Shown: positions 17,735-27,231 of the stretch, piece by piece | How positions within the stretch are numbered: the first letter of the stretch is position 1 | How the letters are laid out: each line of letters starts with the position of its first letter | Assembly: GCF_025907915.1 (NCBI RefSeq) | Contig: NZ_JAPAAF010000007.1 | Span: 118,991-182,990, forward strand | Source: Gaoshiqia sediminis | GTDB lineage: Bacteria > Bacteroidota > Bacteroidia > Bacteroidales > Prolixibacteraceae | DNA length: 64,000 nt | Reading direction: 5' to 3' | Notes under the pieces: generated by a model | Told to the model about the DNA's origin: nothing | The model's database searches: none | Seen by the model: only the letters and a program-made list of their open reading frames with translations | Program-made: the position numbers and the translations under genes

Positions 17735-18166
17735 ATGAATGGCTTAAAACAATTATCCCTCCGTTTTAGTTTCATCTTGCTGTTTGTCCTGTCGTTGGGC
17801 TATTCCTGTAAAGATGAATATAATTCATCCATTCCGTATGTGTATGTGAATTTTCAGGTGAATCTGGTTAATTACAATGATTTGACCGTGCCGGGGAATG
17901 CTGTTTTTTTTAGCGGTGGTTACGGGGGGATTGTTGTGCTGTATAATGGCATCAGTTATTATGCCTTCGATGCGGCTTGTCCGTACGAGGTTGATCCGGC
18001 TTGCCGGATCACGGTAGATGGTGGAATTGGTACTTGTCCGTGTTGCGGGACACAATATAATTTGTGGGATGGCGGCTATACGCTTTCCGGTACCGGCCCG
18101 GGCACCCAGTCGTTGAAACAATACCAGGTTAGTTATTCCGCCAACCGGCTTTATATTACCAATTAG
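17735..18166 (+). CDS. Rieske-like lipoprotein with altered cluster ligands
   Basis: The 143-residue protein has a signal sequence with a lipobox cysteine at residue 25 (LGYSC). The remainder looks like a small Rieske ferredoxin fold: an ACPYEVDPAC box, then GTCPCCGTQY, then the typical tail with a G-Y/LSGTGPGTQSLKQY segment. In canonical Rieske proteins two His and two Cys bind a 2Fe-2S cluster (C-x-H ... C-x2-H). Here the box-1 His position is Tyr and the box-2 His position appears to be Cys, so a classical Rieske centre is doubtful. It may bind another metal or keep only the fold. Its stop overlaps the converging downstream gene by four bases. It could serve in periplasmic electron transfer, but this is inference. 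Confidence 0.7.
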   Translation: MNGLKQLSLRFSFILLFVLSLGYSCKDEYNSSIPYVYVNFQVNLVNYNDLTVPGNAVFFSGGYGGIVVLYNGISYYAFDAACPYEVDPACRITVDGGIGTCPCCGTQYNLWDGGYTLSGTGPGTQSLKQYQVSYSANRLYITN

Positions 18167-18594
18167 TCGGAGAGCAGTTCGTAAAGGCGCTCGCGTGCCA
18201 GTTCAATCAGGAAAATACGGTCGAACCCGGAATTGAAATTCAGCTTGTTCAACTTGTTGCTGAGTCTGAAATTTATTCCCGGGCTGAGTGAGTTGAGGTG
18301 AATGAGCAGCCACAACTGATAGAGTTTCTTTTTCCGGTAGAGATAAAGTTTCTCCTCCTTGGCCCGGATGGTGTGCTCGATATGGATGAGCGCATTTTGC
18401 GGTTCGATCAGGCTGCCGGTGTGGTTCAGGAAATCTTGCCCTTTCAGTTCTGTCAGTTCAATGCCAATTGCTTTCCGCGGTTTAATTTTCAACAGAAAGT
18501 CGGGCGATTCGCCGGCAACCAGCTTGCCCTTTGGAAATTCTCCGTAAAGATCGGCAAACTGAAGAAGAATTTGCTTTTCGTACTGCTTATCCAT
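18163..18594 (-). CDS. Hypothetical protein with a PD-(D/E)xK-like motif
   Basis: I do not recognise the family. The 143-residue protein contains SPDFLLKIKPRKAIGIELTEL at about residues 26-46 (shown here only for orientation as PDFLL...GIELTEL). Such a D...ExT pattern between predicted strands resembles the active-site arrangement of PD-(D/E)xK nucleases. A lysine-rich amphipathic stretch follows. I chose the ATG at 18594; an upstream in-frame TTG at 18609 is possible. It converges with the Rieske-like gene, overlapping by four bases, and lies downstream of the XRE gene on the same strand. Function unproven. Confidence 0.55.
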   Translation of the reverse strand: MDKQYEKQILLQFADLYGEFPKGKLVAGESPDFLLKIKPRKAIGIELTELKGQDFLNHTGSLIEPQNALIHIEHTIRAKEEKLYLYRKKKLYQLWLLIHLNSLSPGINFRLSNKLNKLNFNSGFDRIFLIELARERLYELLSD

Positions 18595-18626
18595 GCCATG
18601 AAGATACAAAAGAAATGGCCTAAATT

Positions 18627-18851
18627 CTACTCAGGTACGTCATTGTTATCTTCAACAAACTCCAAAATATCACCTGGTTGGCAATTCAGAACTTTACAAA
18701 TTGCATCTAAGGTTGAAAAACGGATAGCCTTTGCCTTTCCTGTTTTCAAGATGGAAAGGTTTGCGGTTGTTATGCCTATTTGTTCAGCCAATTCGTTACT
18801 TTTCATTTTTCTTTTGGCCAACATGACGTCAAGATTTACCAATATTGGCAT
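18627..18851 (-). CDS. Small XRE-family (YozG-like) DNA-binding regulator
   Basis: The 74-residue protein is a single Cro/CI-type helix-turn-helix: LAEQIGITTANLSILKTGKA covers the two central helices, followed by IRFSTLDAICKVLNCQPGDIL. Short XRE proteins of this kind are commonly found beside DUF2975 membrane proteins, and here the DUF2975 gene is directly upstream on the same strand with a three-base gap. The pair probably forms a small membrane-linked regulatory unit, though its signal is unknown. The region is more AT-rich than the flanking housekeeping genes, which might suggest transfer. Confidence 0.88.
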   Translation of the reverse strand: MPILVNLDVMLAKRKMKSNELAEQIGITTANLSILKTGKAKAIRFSTLDAICKVLNCQPGDILEFVEDNNDVPE

Positions 18852-18854
18852 AAG

Positions 18855-19679
18855 CTAAATCGTTAATTGGTTTTCTTGTTCCAGGTTATAACCTATTTTG
18901 AGCAGAGCACTTAAAACAAAAACGGATAATCCAAGCAATATTAGCAGCCAATTTACATCGAGATTTGGATTAAACGAAAGATCGACCCCTGAGCTGACAA
19001 ACCGGCCATTGTTTAAAGTGGTAATGCGTGCCAGCCCCCAATAACTTCGGAAGATCATGTGCATAGCGACCTTTACCAATTCACTAAGAACCAACAGTGC
19101 GCCCAGCCAATTCAACCGTTTTATGATTACAACGTGAAACGAGAAACTTCGCTCCAACGATGCAAAAATCTTCCATAGTTGGAAAAAGCAGACCGCAAAC
19201 AGGATAAGCGACAAGTAAGTATGGAGCACCATCAAAAAAGTAATAAACAGATTCTGGGATCTGAAATAGAGATAGCCATCAGTAGTTAGGCTTGAATAGC
19301 CTAATTGCAGTGCTCTTGCCTCCTCCGGATAAAACCGGGCTTCATTCGTTATAACGTCTTTTTCTACATTTGGTAGCATTGAAAGGCTATCCGATAATTC
19401 CTTCATATAAACATCAATCTCCCGTCCTTTTCCGTAGGTTATAGAACCTCCACCTCCTGGGTATTTATATGAGATAATTGAATCCGGAAAATCGACTTTA
19501 ACGATGACGGGCATGGGATATCCTGCTGAGTGATGCGCATTGCTATAAAAACTCCCGATGTTTCTGTCGGTGGAAAAAATATCCATTAGCAATACTACTC
19601 CCCCAACAACAATTGAAAGTAAAAAGGCTGCCCGAAATAATACTTTAAGAACCTTAACCAGATTGATTGAGTTATTCAT
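18855..19679 (-). CDS. DUF2975 membrane protein paired with an XRE regulator
   Basis: The 274-residue protein has four hydrophobic segments, near residues 9-32, 143-168, 180-205 and 240-262, and ends in the acidic EQENQLTI tail characteristic of DUF2975. Between helices one and two lies an extracytoplasmic stretch of about 110 residues, longer than in minimal family members. The family has no established biochemical role. It is co-directional with the XRE regulator three bases downstream and probably modulates it or is regulated by it. AT-rich relative to neighbours. Confidence 0.8.
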   Translation of the reverse strand: MNNSINLVKVLKVLFRAAFLLSIVVGGVVLLMDIFSTDRNIGSFYSNAHHSAGYPMPVIVKVDFPDSIISYKYPGGGGSITYGKGREIDVYMKELSDSLSMLPNVEKDVITNEARFYPEEARALQLGYSSLTTDGYLYFRSQNLFITFLMVLHTYLSLILFAVCFFQLWKIFASLERSFSFHVVIIKRLNWLGALLVLSELVKVAMHMIFRSYWGLARITTLNNGRFVSSGVDLSFNPNLDVNWLLILLGLSVFVLSALLKIGYNLEQENQLTI

Positions 19680-19812
19680 TCGTTGACTATTTAGTTTTAT
19701 AGGATAAAAATACTTAAATGATTATCGAATAACAATAAATAATGGACGAATAATGATAAAATAGTCCAATGTTTTTTCGAAACGTGATATTTTTCAAAAC
19801 AAAATGGGGGGT

Positions 19813-19840
19813 ACAAAAAAAGCAGCCGGGGGGCTGCTTT
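19813..19840 (-). terminator. Terminator downstream of ahcY
   Basis: On the minus strand the hairpin AAGCAGCC...GGCTGC is followed by a run of seven T residues, starting about ten bases after the ahcY stop. Confidence 0.85.
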
Positions 19841-19849
19841 TCGGTATGC

Positions 19850-21268
<1,419 letters not shown>

Positions 21269-21293
21269 GCTAGTTTCAACTTTTTTCGTGGTA

Positions 21294-21301
21294 CAAAGAT
21301 A
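21294..21301 (-). promoter_or_regulatory. -7 promoter box (TATCTTTG) upstream of ahcY
   Basis: It matches TAnnTTTG on the minus strand, 25 bases before the ATG at 21268. No riboswitch fold was seen in the roughly 140-base upstream region. Confidence 0.45.
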
Positions 21302-21407
21302 ATTAATCCAATACAAATAGCGGGATTGGCTTTGAGAACGTTTTATCCATCAGTATTGTTTGCCGGTGAAATAGTATTATATGCCAATTAATTTTTCAGG
21401 AATTCTG

Positions 21408-22343
21408 CTATTCATGTTCCAGGAGTCGCATCACATTTGTTTTGTCAAGTTCCAGCTGCATTTTTAGCTCATCAATGGAACTGAATTTTTGTTCTTCGCG
21501 TACTTTACGGATGAATTCAAGCTCGATTTCGTGTCCATACAGATTGCCATCGTATTGCAGGATGTGTACTTCGATGCTGCGGTGGTCGGCATTTTTGTTG
21601 ACGGTTGGTCGGGTGCCAATATTGAGCATGCCCATAAATTTTTGGTTGTGAAGATGTACAAACACCGCATAAACGCCGTATCCGGGAATGATTTTGTTTG
21701 GGTCTGAAGCTTCGATATTGGCTGTGGGGAATTGAATTTTTCGCCCAAGCTTTTGTCCTTCTACCACGGTGCCGTGCAGGGTAAAAGGGTGGCCCAGAAA
21801 CTTATTGGCCCGCAAAACATCGCCTTGCTCCAAGGCATACCTGATTTTTGTAGAGCTGATGTTGATGTCGTCCATAAGCAGAACATCCAGCTTTTCCAAG
21901 TTGAAATTGTAAATTTCGGAAAGTTCCTGTAGCATTTCGTAGCCGCCTTCTCTGTTTTTTCCGAATTTGTGGTCGTACCCCACAACAAGGCTTTTGATGT
22001 TGAGCTTTTCGACCAAAATCTGACGAACAAATTCGGTGTAACTTAACTCCGAAAATGCTTTTGAAAAAGGGTAAACAATCAGGTGTTCGATTCCGGCCCG
22101 TTCAAAAAGCCTGATTTTTTCCTGTAGGGTAGTGAGAAGCCTCAGATTATGCTCTTTGGGGAAAAGAACCAGCCTGGGGTGTGGGTAGAAGGTGAAAATG
22201 ACCGATTCACCTTGATTTTGTTGGGCAATTTCTTTCAGGCGATCGATGATTTTGACATGACCACGATGCACCCCGTCAAATGACCCGATGGTGAGCACCG
22301 GGGTTTTTACCTGGAAATCCTGGAGGTCGTGGTAAACTTTCAT
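21408..22343 (-). CDS. ribF: Bifunctional riboflavin kinase / FAD synthetase
   Basis: RibF converts riboflavin to FMN and FMN to FAD. The 311-residue protein has the adenylyltransferase domain first, with the nucleotide-binding GSFDGVHRGH near residues 22-31. The riboflavin kinase domain begins near residue 185, with the flavin/ATP motif GRKIQFPTANIE and the later YGVYAVFV and GTRPTVN segments. Both activities should therefore be intact. A TATTTTTG box lies about 25 bases upstream on the minus strand. No FMN riboswitch was seen. Confidence 0.95.
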   Translation of the reverse strand: MKVYHDLQDFQVKTPVLTIGSFDGVHRGHVKIIDRLKEIAQQNQGESVIFTFYPHPRLVLFPKEHNLRLLTTLQEKIRLFERAGIEHLIVYPFSKAFSELSYTEFVRQILVEKLNIKSLVVGYDHKFGKNREGGYEMLQELSEIYNFNLEKLDVLLMDDINISSTKIRYALEQGDVLRANKFLGHPFTLHGTVVEGQKLGRKIQFPTANIEASDPNKIIPGYGVYAVFVHLHNQKFMGMLNIGTRPTVNKNADHRSIEVHILQYDGNLYGHEIELEFIRKVREEQKFSSIDELKMQLELDKTNVMRLLEHE

Positions 22344-22367
22344 GTTGCCTGAATTTTAAAGAAGTGC

Positions 22368-22375
22368 CAAAAATA
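22368..22375 (-). promoter_or_regulatory. -7 promoter box (TATTTTTG) upstream of ribF
   Basis: It matches TAnnTTTG on the minus strand, 24 bases before the ribF ATG. Confidence 0.4.
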
Positions 22376-22507
22376 CGATTTTTTGGGGCTTAACCAGTGA
22401 ACCATAAGCACGAAATCAAATTCATTTCCCAAAAGTTTGGACGATCTCGCCCGAATGCAGTCTAAATTATTATTTTTACCCCTCGATTTTTAAAAATAAA
22501 ATTTCGG

Positions 22508-23656
22508 ATGGTAAGAAAAATTGTTTTTCTGTTGGTAGTGGCGGCTGTGGCCGTGTCATGCAGCGATCCGTCGCAATATTCAATTCAGGGACGGATAAGT
22601 AATGCCGAAAACAGGTATGTTTATTTGGATGAGTTGAAAGTGAGCTCAACCGTGAACATCGATTCTGTTTTAGTCGGGAAAGATGGCGGGTTCAGATTCA
22701 AGGGAAATGTGAGTTACCCCACGTTTTTTCTGTTAAAACTGAACGAGAAAAATTTTGTTACGCTGCTTGTCGATTCAGCTGAACAAGTGGAAGTTTACGG
22801 CGATGCAGCCAACTTTTCGCGCGATTACCGGGTCACCGGGTCGGAGGGATCTGCCATGGTGCAGGAACTGAACCGACAACTTAGCCGCACCAAACACGAA
22901 TTGGATTCGATCCGCTCGCTGATGGTTTCTTTTCGCAACGAAATGAACTATGCCGACAGAAAACAAAAATGGGATGAAGAGTATAACCGGATCCGGGAGG
23001 CTCAAATCCAGTACTCCCAGAAATTTGTGGCAACGCACCCGTTTTCGATGGCCAATGTGTTGGCCTTGTACCAAAAATTTGACGATGACACTTACGTCAT
23101 TCAGGATTTACAGTCGCTTAAAGTTGCTGCTTCGGCTTTAAATTCTTTTTATCCCGAATCGGAACATGTAAAAGCGCTGTATGCCAATACGATGAAGCTG
23201 ATGCAAGACGAGCGAAATGCCCGGATGCAGCAATTCATTCAGGAGGCAGGACAGAACAGTCCTGATATTTTGCTACCCAATGCCGATGGAAAGGAAGTGG
23301 CCTTGTCATCGCTTCAAGGGAAATATGTGCTGCTTCAGTTTTGGTCGGCCGCCGATCGCGGTTCGAGGATTATGAACCCGGTATTGGTTGAACTGTATAA
23401 AAAGTACCGGGCGAAAGGCTTTGAAATATATCAGGTAAGCATCGACGAGAACCGGTATGAATGGCTCGACGCCATTGATGAAGATGGCTTGAATTGGATC
23501 AATGTGGGCGATATGAAAGGCAGCGTTTCGGCTGTTCGCGCGTACAACATCCAGGCGGTACCATCCAATTATCTGCTCGATAAGGAGGGTGCTATTGTTG
23601 GTAAAGACCTGAAAGGCCCGGGACTGGACCGGTTGCTGGGTGAAGTGCTCCGGTAA
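22508..23656 (+). CDS. TlpA-like thioredoxin-fold lipoprotein lacking the CxxC active site
   Basis: The 382-residue exported lipoprotein has a lipobox cysteine near residue 18 (AVAVSC). An N-terminal DUF4369-like beta domain (about residues 25-120) and a helical linker precede a C-terminal thioredoxin-like domain from about residue 240. In TlpA/ResA proteins the first strand ends in WCxxC; here the corresponding stretch is LLQFWSAADRGSRIMNP, with no cysteine. The cis-proline loop (IQAVPSNYLLDKEG) is kept. So the fold is present but disulfide exchange by a CxxC is not possible. It is followed by the lpxH-like gene about 100 bases later. Role unknown; a binding or scaffolding job is the simplest inference. 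Confidence 0.85.
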   Translation: MVRKIVFLLVVAAVAVSCSDPSQYSIQGRISNAENRYVYLDELKVSSTVNIDSVLVGKDGGFRFKGNVSYPTFFLLKLNEKNFVTLLVDSAEQVEVYGDAANFSRDYRVTGSEGSAMVQELNRQLSRTKHELDSIRSLMVSFRNEMNYADRKQKWDEEYNRIREAQIQYSQKFVATHPFSMANVLALYQKFDDDTYVIQDLQSLKVAASALNSFYPESEHVKALYANTMKLMQDERNARMQQFIQEAGQNSPDILLPNADGKEVALSSLQGKYVLLQFWSAADRGSRIMNPVLVELYKKYRAKGFEIYQVSIDENRYEWLDAIDEDGLNWINVGDMKGSVSAVRAYNIQAVPSNYLLDKEGAIVGKDLKGPGLDRLLGEVLR

Positions 23657-23757
23657 TCATCATTTTCCTTTACAGTTGTGTATGCAACAAAAGTTGACCG
23701 GAAAAAATATTTTAATGATATCTTTGCCAGCACTATTGCAGTATCAGAAATCCAATT

Positions 23758-24510
23758 TTGAAGAATAAGAGGCAGAATATATACTTCGTTTCCGATGTCC
23801 ACCTTGGGGCACCGGCTTTAACCAACAATCCGGAACGCGAAAAGCTGTTCGTGCGTTGGCTCGACGAAATAAAGGAAGATGCAGCCATGCTTTTTTTGAT
23901 GGGTGACATCTTTGATTATTGGTTCGAATACAAGAAAGTTGTGCCTCGCGGGTTTACCCGTACTTTAGGTAAAATAGCCGAAATAACCGATTCCGGAATT
24001 CCGGTTCACTTCTTCACCGGAAACCACGATATCTGGGTGTTTGATTACCTGCCAACCGAACTCGGTGTTCATGTGCATTACCATGAAATGCGCGCATCGT
24101 TTGGCGGGAAGAAATTTTTCCTGGCACATGGCGATGGATTAGACCCATTCGACACCGGATATCATTTGCTGAAAAAAGTTTTTACCAACCGCTTTTTTCA
24201 ATGGTCTTTTTCACACGTCCACCCCAATATGGGAATTGCTCTGGCCCATGCCTGGTCGAAAAAGAGCCGGCTGACGAAAGGGATGGGCGAACCGTTTAAG
24301 GGCGATGAAAAAGAAGGACTTTTTGTTTTTGCGAATTCCGTGCTCGAACAGGAGGAAGTTGATTATTTTATTTTTGGGCACCGGCATTTGTTGCTAAATT
24401 TGCCGATTGGGAAAAATTCGCGTTATATCAATCTTGGTGATTGGATCAACCATTTCTCATACGGCGTGTTCGACGGCGAAAAATTTGAATTAAAAACGTA
24501 CAAACGATAA
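23758..24510 (+). CDS. lpxH: UDP-2,3-diacylglucosamine diphosphatase (LpxH-like metallophosphatase)
   Basis: The 250-residue protein belongs to the calcineurin-like phosphatases and most resembles LpxH, which makes lipid X in lipid A synthesis. All metal-binding motifs are visible: SDVHLG (DxH), GDIFDYWFEY (GDxxD), GNHDIW, the HGDGLDPFD segment and GHRHLLL (GHxH). The best start is a TTG at 23758, which places the first strand three or four residues in; no ATG occurs before the essential DVH motif. The FabH-like gene starts 31 bases downstream, compatible with a lipid-related operon. Confidence 0.88.
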   Translation: MKNKRQNIYFVSDVHLGAPALTNNPEREKLFVRWLDEIKEDAAMLFLMGDIFDYWFEYKKVVPRGFTRTLGKIAEITDSGIPVHFFTGNHDIWVFDYLPTELGVHVHYHEMRASFGGKKFFLAHGDGLDPFDTGYHLLKKVFTNRFFQWSFSHVHPNMGIALAHAWSKKSRLTKGMGEPFKGDEKEGLFVFANSVLEQEEVDYFIFGHRHLLLNLPIGKNSRYINLGDWINHFSYGVFDGEKFELKTYKR

Positions 24511-24540
24511 CAGGCTGCCAGGTCTGAAGAATTGAATGCT

Positions 24541-25623
24541 ATGACAAAAAAGGTCTATACAAGAATTATCGGTACCGGAAGTTATATTCCTGAGAGGAGA
24601 ATCCAGAACGATCATTTTAAGGATTATGTCTTTTATGATCCCTCCACGCACAAACCATTCGATAAAACAAACGAGGAGATTATCACGAAGTTCCATGAAA
24701 TAACCAATATCAGTGAAAGGCGATGGATCACGGATCAAATGGTGACTTCTGATATGGCGGCCATTGCTTCGGAGAATGCCTGCGAAGCTGCTGGTGTCGA
24801 TGTCAATACGCTTGATTTTATCGTGTTGTCCCACAATTTTGGGGACGTTGCTCATGGAAATACCAGCGTCGATACCCTTCCTTCGTTGGCAAATAAAGTG
24901 AAAGCAAAGCTGAAAATTACCAATCCAGCCTGCGTTGCGCATGACCTGATTTCCGGCTGCCCCGGATGGACACAGGGCATGATTGTAGCCGATGCTTACA
25001 TACGAAGTGGGATGTACAAGCGTGGTCTGGTGATTGGCGCTGATGTGCTTTCGCGCATTTCTGATCCGCACGACCGCGATACCATGATTTATGCCGATGG
25101 GGCCGGGGCCACCATTGTGGAAGCTGTGGAGAGTGACGAGCCAACCGGTATTCTCAGTCATGCCAGCCGTTCCGATTCCGATCCGTATGCCAACCTGTTG
25201 TATTTTGGCAAGTCCTTTAATAAAGAGGTTGATGAAAAGAATCTCTATATCAAAATGGCTGGGCATAAATTGTATGTGTATGCCATTACCCATGTGCCAG
25301 GCGTGGTGAAGGACAGTATTGAGATGGCGGGATTGCAACTGCACGACATCAAAAAAGTCCTGATTCACCAGGCCAACGAGAAAATGGATGATGCCATCCT
25401 GAAAGGCGTGTTCAAGTTGTATGGCGAAAAGAAAGTGCCTCACGACTTGATGCCCATGAGCATCCGTAAGCTGGGCAACTCATCAACCGCGACTGTACCA
25501 ACGCTGCTAGACTTGGTGGTGCGTGGGGATATGGAAGGGCACCAGATTAATCCGGGCGATTACGTCATTCTATGTTCGGTGGGCGCCGGTATGAATATCA
25601 ATTCCATTGTTTACAAGTGGTAA
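24541..25623 (+). CDS. Beta-ketoacyl-ACP synthase III-like (FabH family) condensing enzyme
   Basis: The 360-residue thiolase-fold enzyme has the full FabH-type triad: Cys in SGCPGW, His in VLIHQAN and Asn in KLGNSSTATVP. The N-terminal RIIGTGSYIPERR and the ERRW segment are also typical. FabH enzymes start fatty-acid synthesis from acetyl-CoA, but longer relatives act in secondary metabolism. At 360 residues, with an insertion after the N-terminal strand (HFKDYVFYDPSTHKPFDKTNEE), this is somewhat longer than E. coli FabH, so its acyl specificity is uncertain. The ATG at 24541 is preferred over an in-frame TTG at 24532. Confidence 0.88.
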   Translation: MTKKVYTRIIGTGSYIPERRIQNDHFKDYVFYDPSTHKPFDKTNEEIITKFHEITNISERRWITDQMVTSDMAAIASENACEAAGVDVNTLDFIVLSHNFGDVAHGNTSVDTLPSLANKVKAKLKITNPACVAHDLISGCPGWTQGMIVADAYIRSGMYKRGLVIGADVLSRISDPHDRDTMIYADGAGATIVEAVESDEPTGILSHASRSDSDPYANLLYFGKSFNKEVDEKNLYIKMAGHKLYVYAITHVPGVVKDSIEMAGLQLHDIKKVLIHQANEKMDDAILKGVFKLYGEKKVPHDLMPMSIRKLGNSSTATVPTLLDLVVRGDMEGHQINPGDYVILCSVGAGMNINSIVYKW

Positions 25624-25641
25624 GTTAATCTGCACAAAATA

Positions 25642-25681
25642 AAAAAGAGCTGTCGCGAATTAAATTGCGACAGCTCTTTTT
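25642..25681. terminator. Bidirectional terminator between the FabH-like gene and rhlE
   Basis: A perfect 15-bp inverted repeat (AAAAAGAGCTGTCGC and its complement) with a ten-base loop is flanked by an A-run and a T-run, between two converging genes. Confidence 0.9.
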
Positions 25682-25726
25682 GTTTCAGCTAATTTCAATA
25701 AAGCTATTCTGGTTGAACTAACGGGG

Positions 25727-26989
25727 TTAATTCCGGCTTCGGAATTGTGGCTTACGATTGTTGCGGTTTCCTCCCTGCGCTGAATTGGCGAAACTATTCC
25801 TGCGCGGCGGTCTTTGTTGCTTCGAAGGGCTTTTGGTCAATTCCTCTTCTTCGTCGTCCGGAAACGGGTGATCAGTTATCACCGGGATCTGCTGATCAAT
25901 CAGTCGTTGAATATCACGCAGATAGGCTCTTTCCTCTACTTCGCAAAACGAAAGGGCTGTGCCGCTGGCATTGGCCCGTCCGGTCCGGCCAATGCGGTGG
26001 ACGTAGGTTTCGGGGATATTGGGCAGGTCGTAGTTGATTACCAACGACAACTGTTCCACATCAATTCCGCGGGCAGCAATGTCGGTGGCCACCAGTACGT
26101 TTGTTTGGCCGCTTTTAAAGTTGCCCAGTGCGCGCTGCCGTGCTCCCTGTGATTTATTGCCATGAATGGCTGCGGATTCGATCCCTGCTTTCTCAAGCGA
26201 CTTCACAATTTTGTCGGCACCGTGCTTGGTCCGTGAAAAAATCAGCGCCGAGTCGAACCTTTCGGTTTGAAGCAGATGGACCAAGAGTTTGGACTTCCAT
26301 TTCCTGCTCACGAAAAAGATGGATTGATCCACTTTTTCGGCGGTGGTTTGCTCCGGCTTAACAACTACTTTTTCGGGGTTGCCCAAAATTTTCTGCGACA
26401 ACTCAACAATGGTTGGAGCCATGGTGGCCGAAAAGAAAAGCGATTGCCGCTCATGGGGCAATTTCGCGATCAGTTTTCGGATATCATGAATAAATCCCAT
26501 GTCGAGCATCCGGTCGGCTTCGTCCAATACAAAATATTCAATGTCTTTCAAGGTGATGTAACCTTGTTCTATCAAGTCCAACAAGCGTCCCGGTGTGGCA
26601 ATCAAAACGTCCACCCCGCGGCGTAGGGCCTGTGTTTGCGCCTCTTGCTTTACTCCGCCAAAGATGACCGTATTGGTCAGCCCGGTATATTTTCCGTAAG
26701 TCGAAAAGCTTTCGGCAATTTGTATGGCCAGTTCCCTGGTGGGTGTAACTACCAGTGCTCTGATTTTTCGGATTCCCCGGTGCTGTGGGCGGTCAAGATA
26801 AAGACGTTGCAGGATGGGAATGGCAAAAGCGGCCGTTTTTCCCGTGCCTGTTTGAGCCGAACCGAGCAGGTCTTTTCCGTCAAGCAAAATGGGGATTGAT
26901 TGTTCCTGGATTGGAGTTGGAGTGGTGTAGCCTTCGTCTGCGAGGGCTTTCAGTATGGAATCGGTGATTCCTAATTCTTTAAAAGTCAT
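25727..26989 (-). CDS. rhlE: DEAD-box RNA helicase, RhlE type
   Basis: The 420-residue helicase has every core motif: the Q motif ([10 protein letters not shown]...TPIQEQSIP), motif I ([11 protein letters not shown]), Ia (PTRELA), II ([10 protein letters not shown]), III (SAT), V ([11 protein letters not shown]) and VI (HRIGRTGR). The C-terminal tail (from about residue 375) is basic and Arg/Asn-rich, as expected for RNA binding. RhlE proteins act in RNA turnover and ribosome assembly. It converges on the FabH-like gene across a strong hairpin. A TACCTTTG promoter box lies 18 bases upstream of the ATG. Confidence 0.94.
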   Translation of the reverse strand: MTFKELGITDSILKALADEGYTTPTPIQEQSIPILLDGKDLLGSAQTGTGKTAAFAIPILQRLYLDRPQHRGIRKIRALVVTPTRELAIQIAESFSTYGKYTGLTNTVIFGGVKQEAQTQALRRGVDVLIATPGRLLDLIEQGYITLKDIEYFVLDEADRMLDMGFIHDIRKLIAKLPHERQSLFFSATMAPTIVELSQKILGNPEKVVVKPEQTTAEKVDQSIFFVSRKWKSKLLVHLLQTERFDSALIFSRTKHGADKIVKSLEKAGIESAAIHGNKSQGARQRALGNFKSGQTNVLVATDIAARGIDVEQLSLVINYDLPNIPETYVHRIGRTGRANASGTALSFCEVEERAYLRDIQRLIDQQIPVITDHPFPDDEEEELTKSPSKQQRPPRRNSFANSAQGGNRNNRKPQFRSRN

Positions 26990-27006
26990 GTATAAAATTA
27001 AAGGGG

Positions 27007-27014
27007 CAAAGGTA
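27007..27014 (-). promoter_or_regulatory. -7 promoter box (TACCTTTG) upstream of rhlE
   Basis: It matches TAnnTTTG on the minus strand, 17 bases before the rhlE ATG. The rest of the roughly 240-base gap to the YeiH-family gene shows nothing recognisable. Confidence 0.45.
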
Positions 27015-27231
27015 GTCGAATTGTTTGGATATTCTTGTTTTTCTGAAATTAAGGCGTGTTTAACTGTTCATTTGGGATGTTTACTTTGTTTGGCACTATT
27101 GCTGGATTTCGTGTATGCGTTGCTAGTCAGTTGATTGGATCTGGTTTTCGCATGGTTCACTTTCGTTTGAATGATATGTTAAAAGATTGATAAGAACACA
27201 TTCGGTGTCGATTTTTCAATAACTGGCTGCC

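Noticed and set aside
18163..18609. Longer start at TTG 18609 for the PD-(D/E)xK-like gene
   Set aside because: It adds MYLHG only; the ATG at 18594 is a better start.
24490..25443. 317-residue minus-strand open frame
   Set aside because: It lies opposite the FabH-like gene, which has the full catalytic triad; composition is His/Ile-rich shadow.
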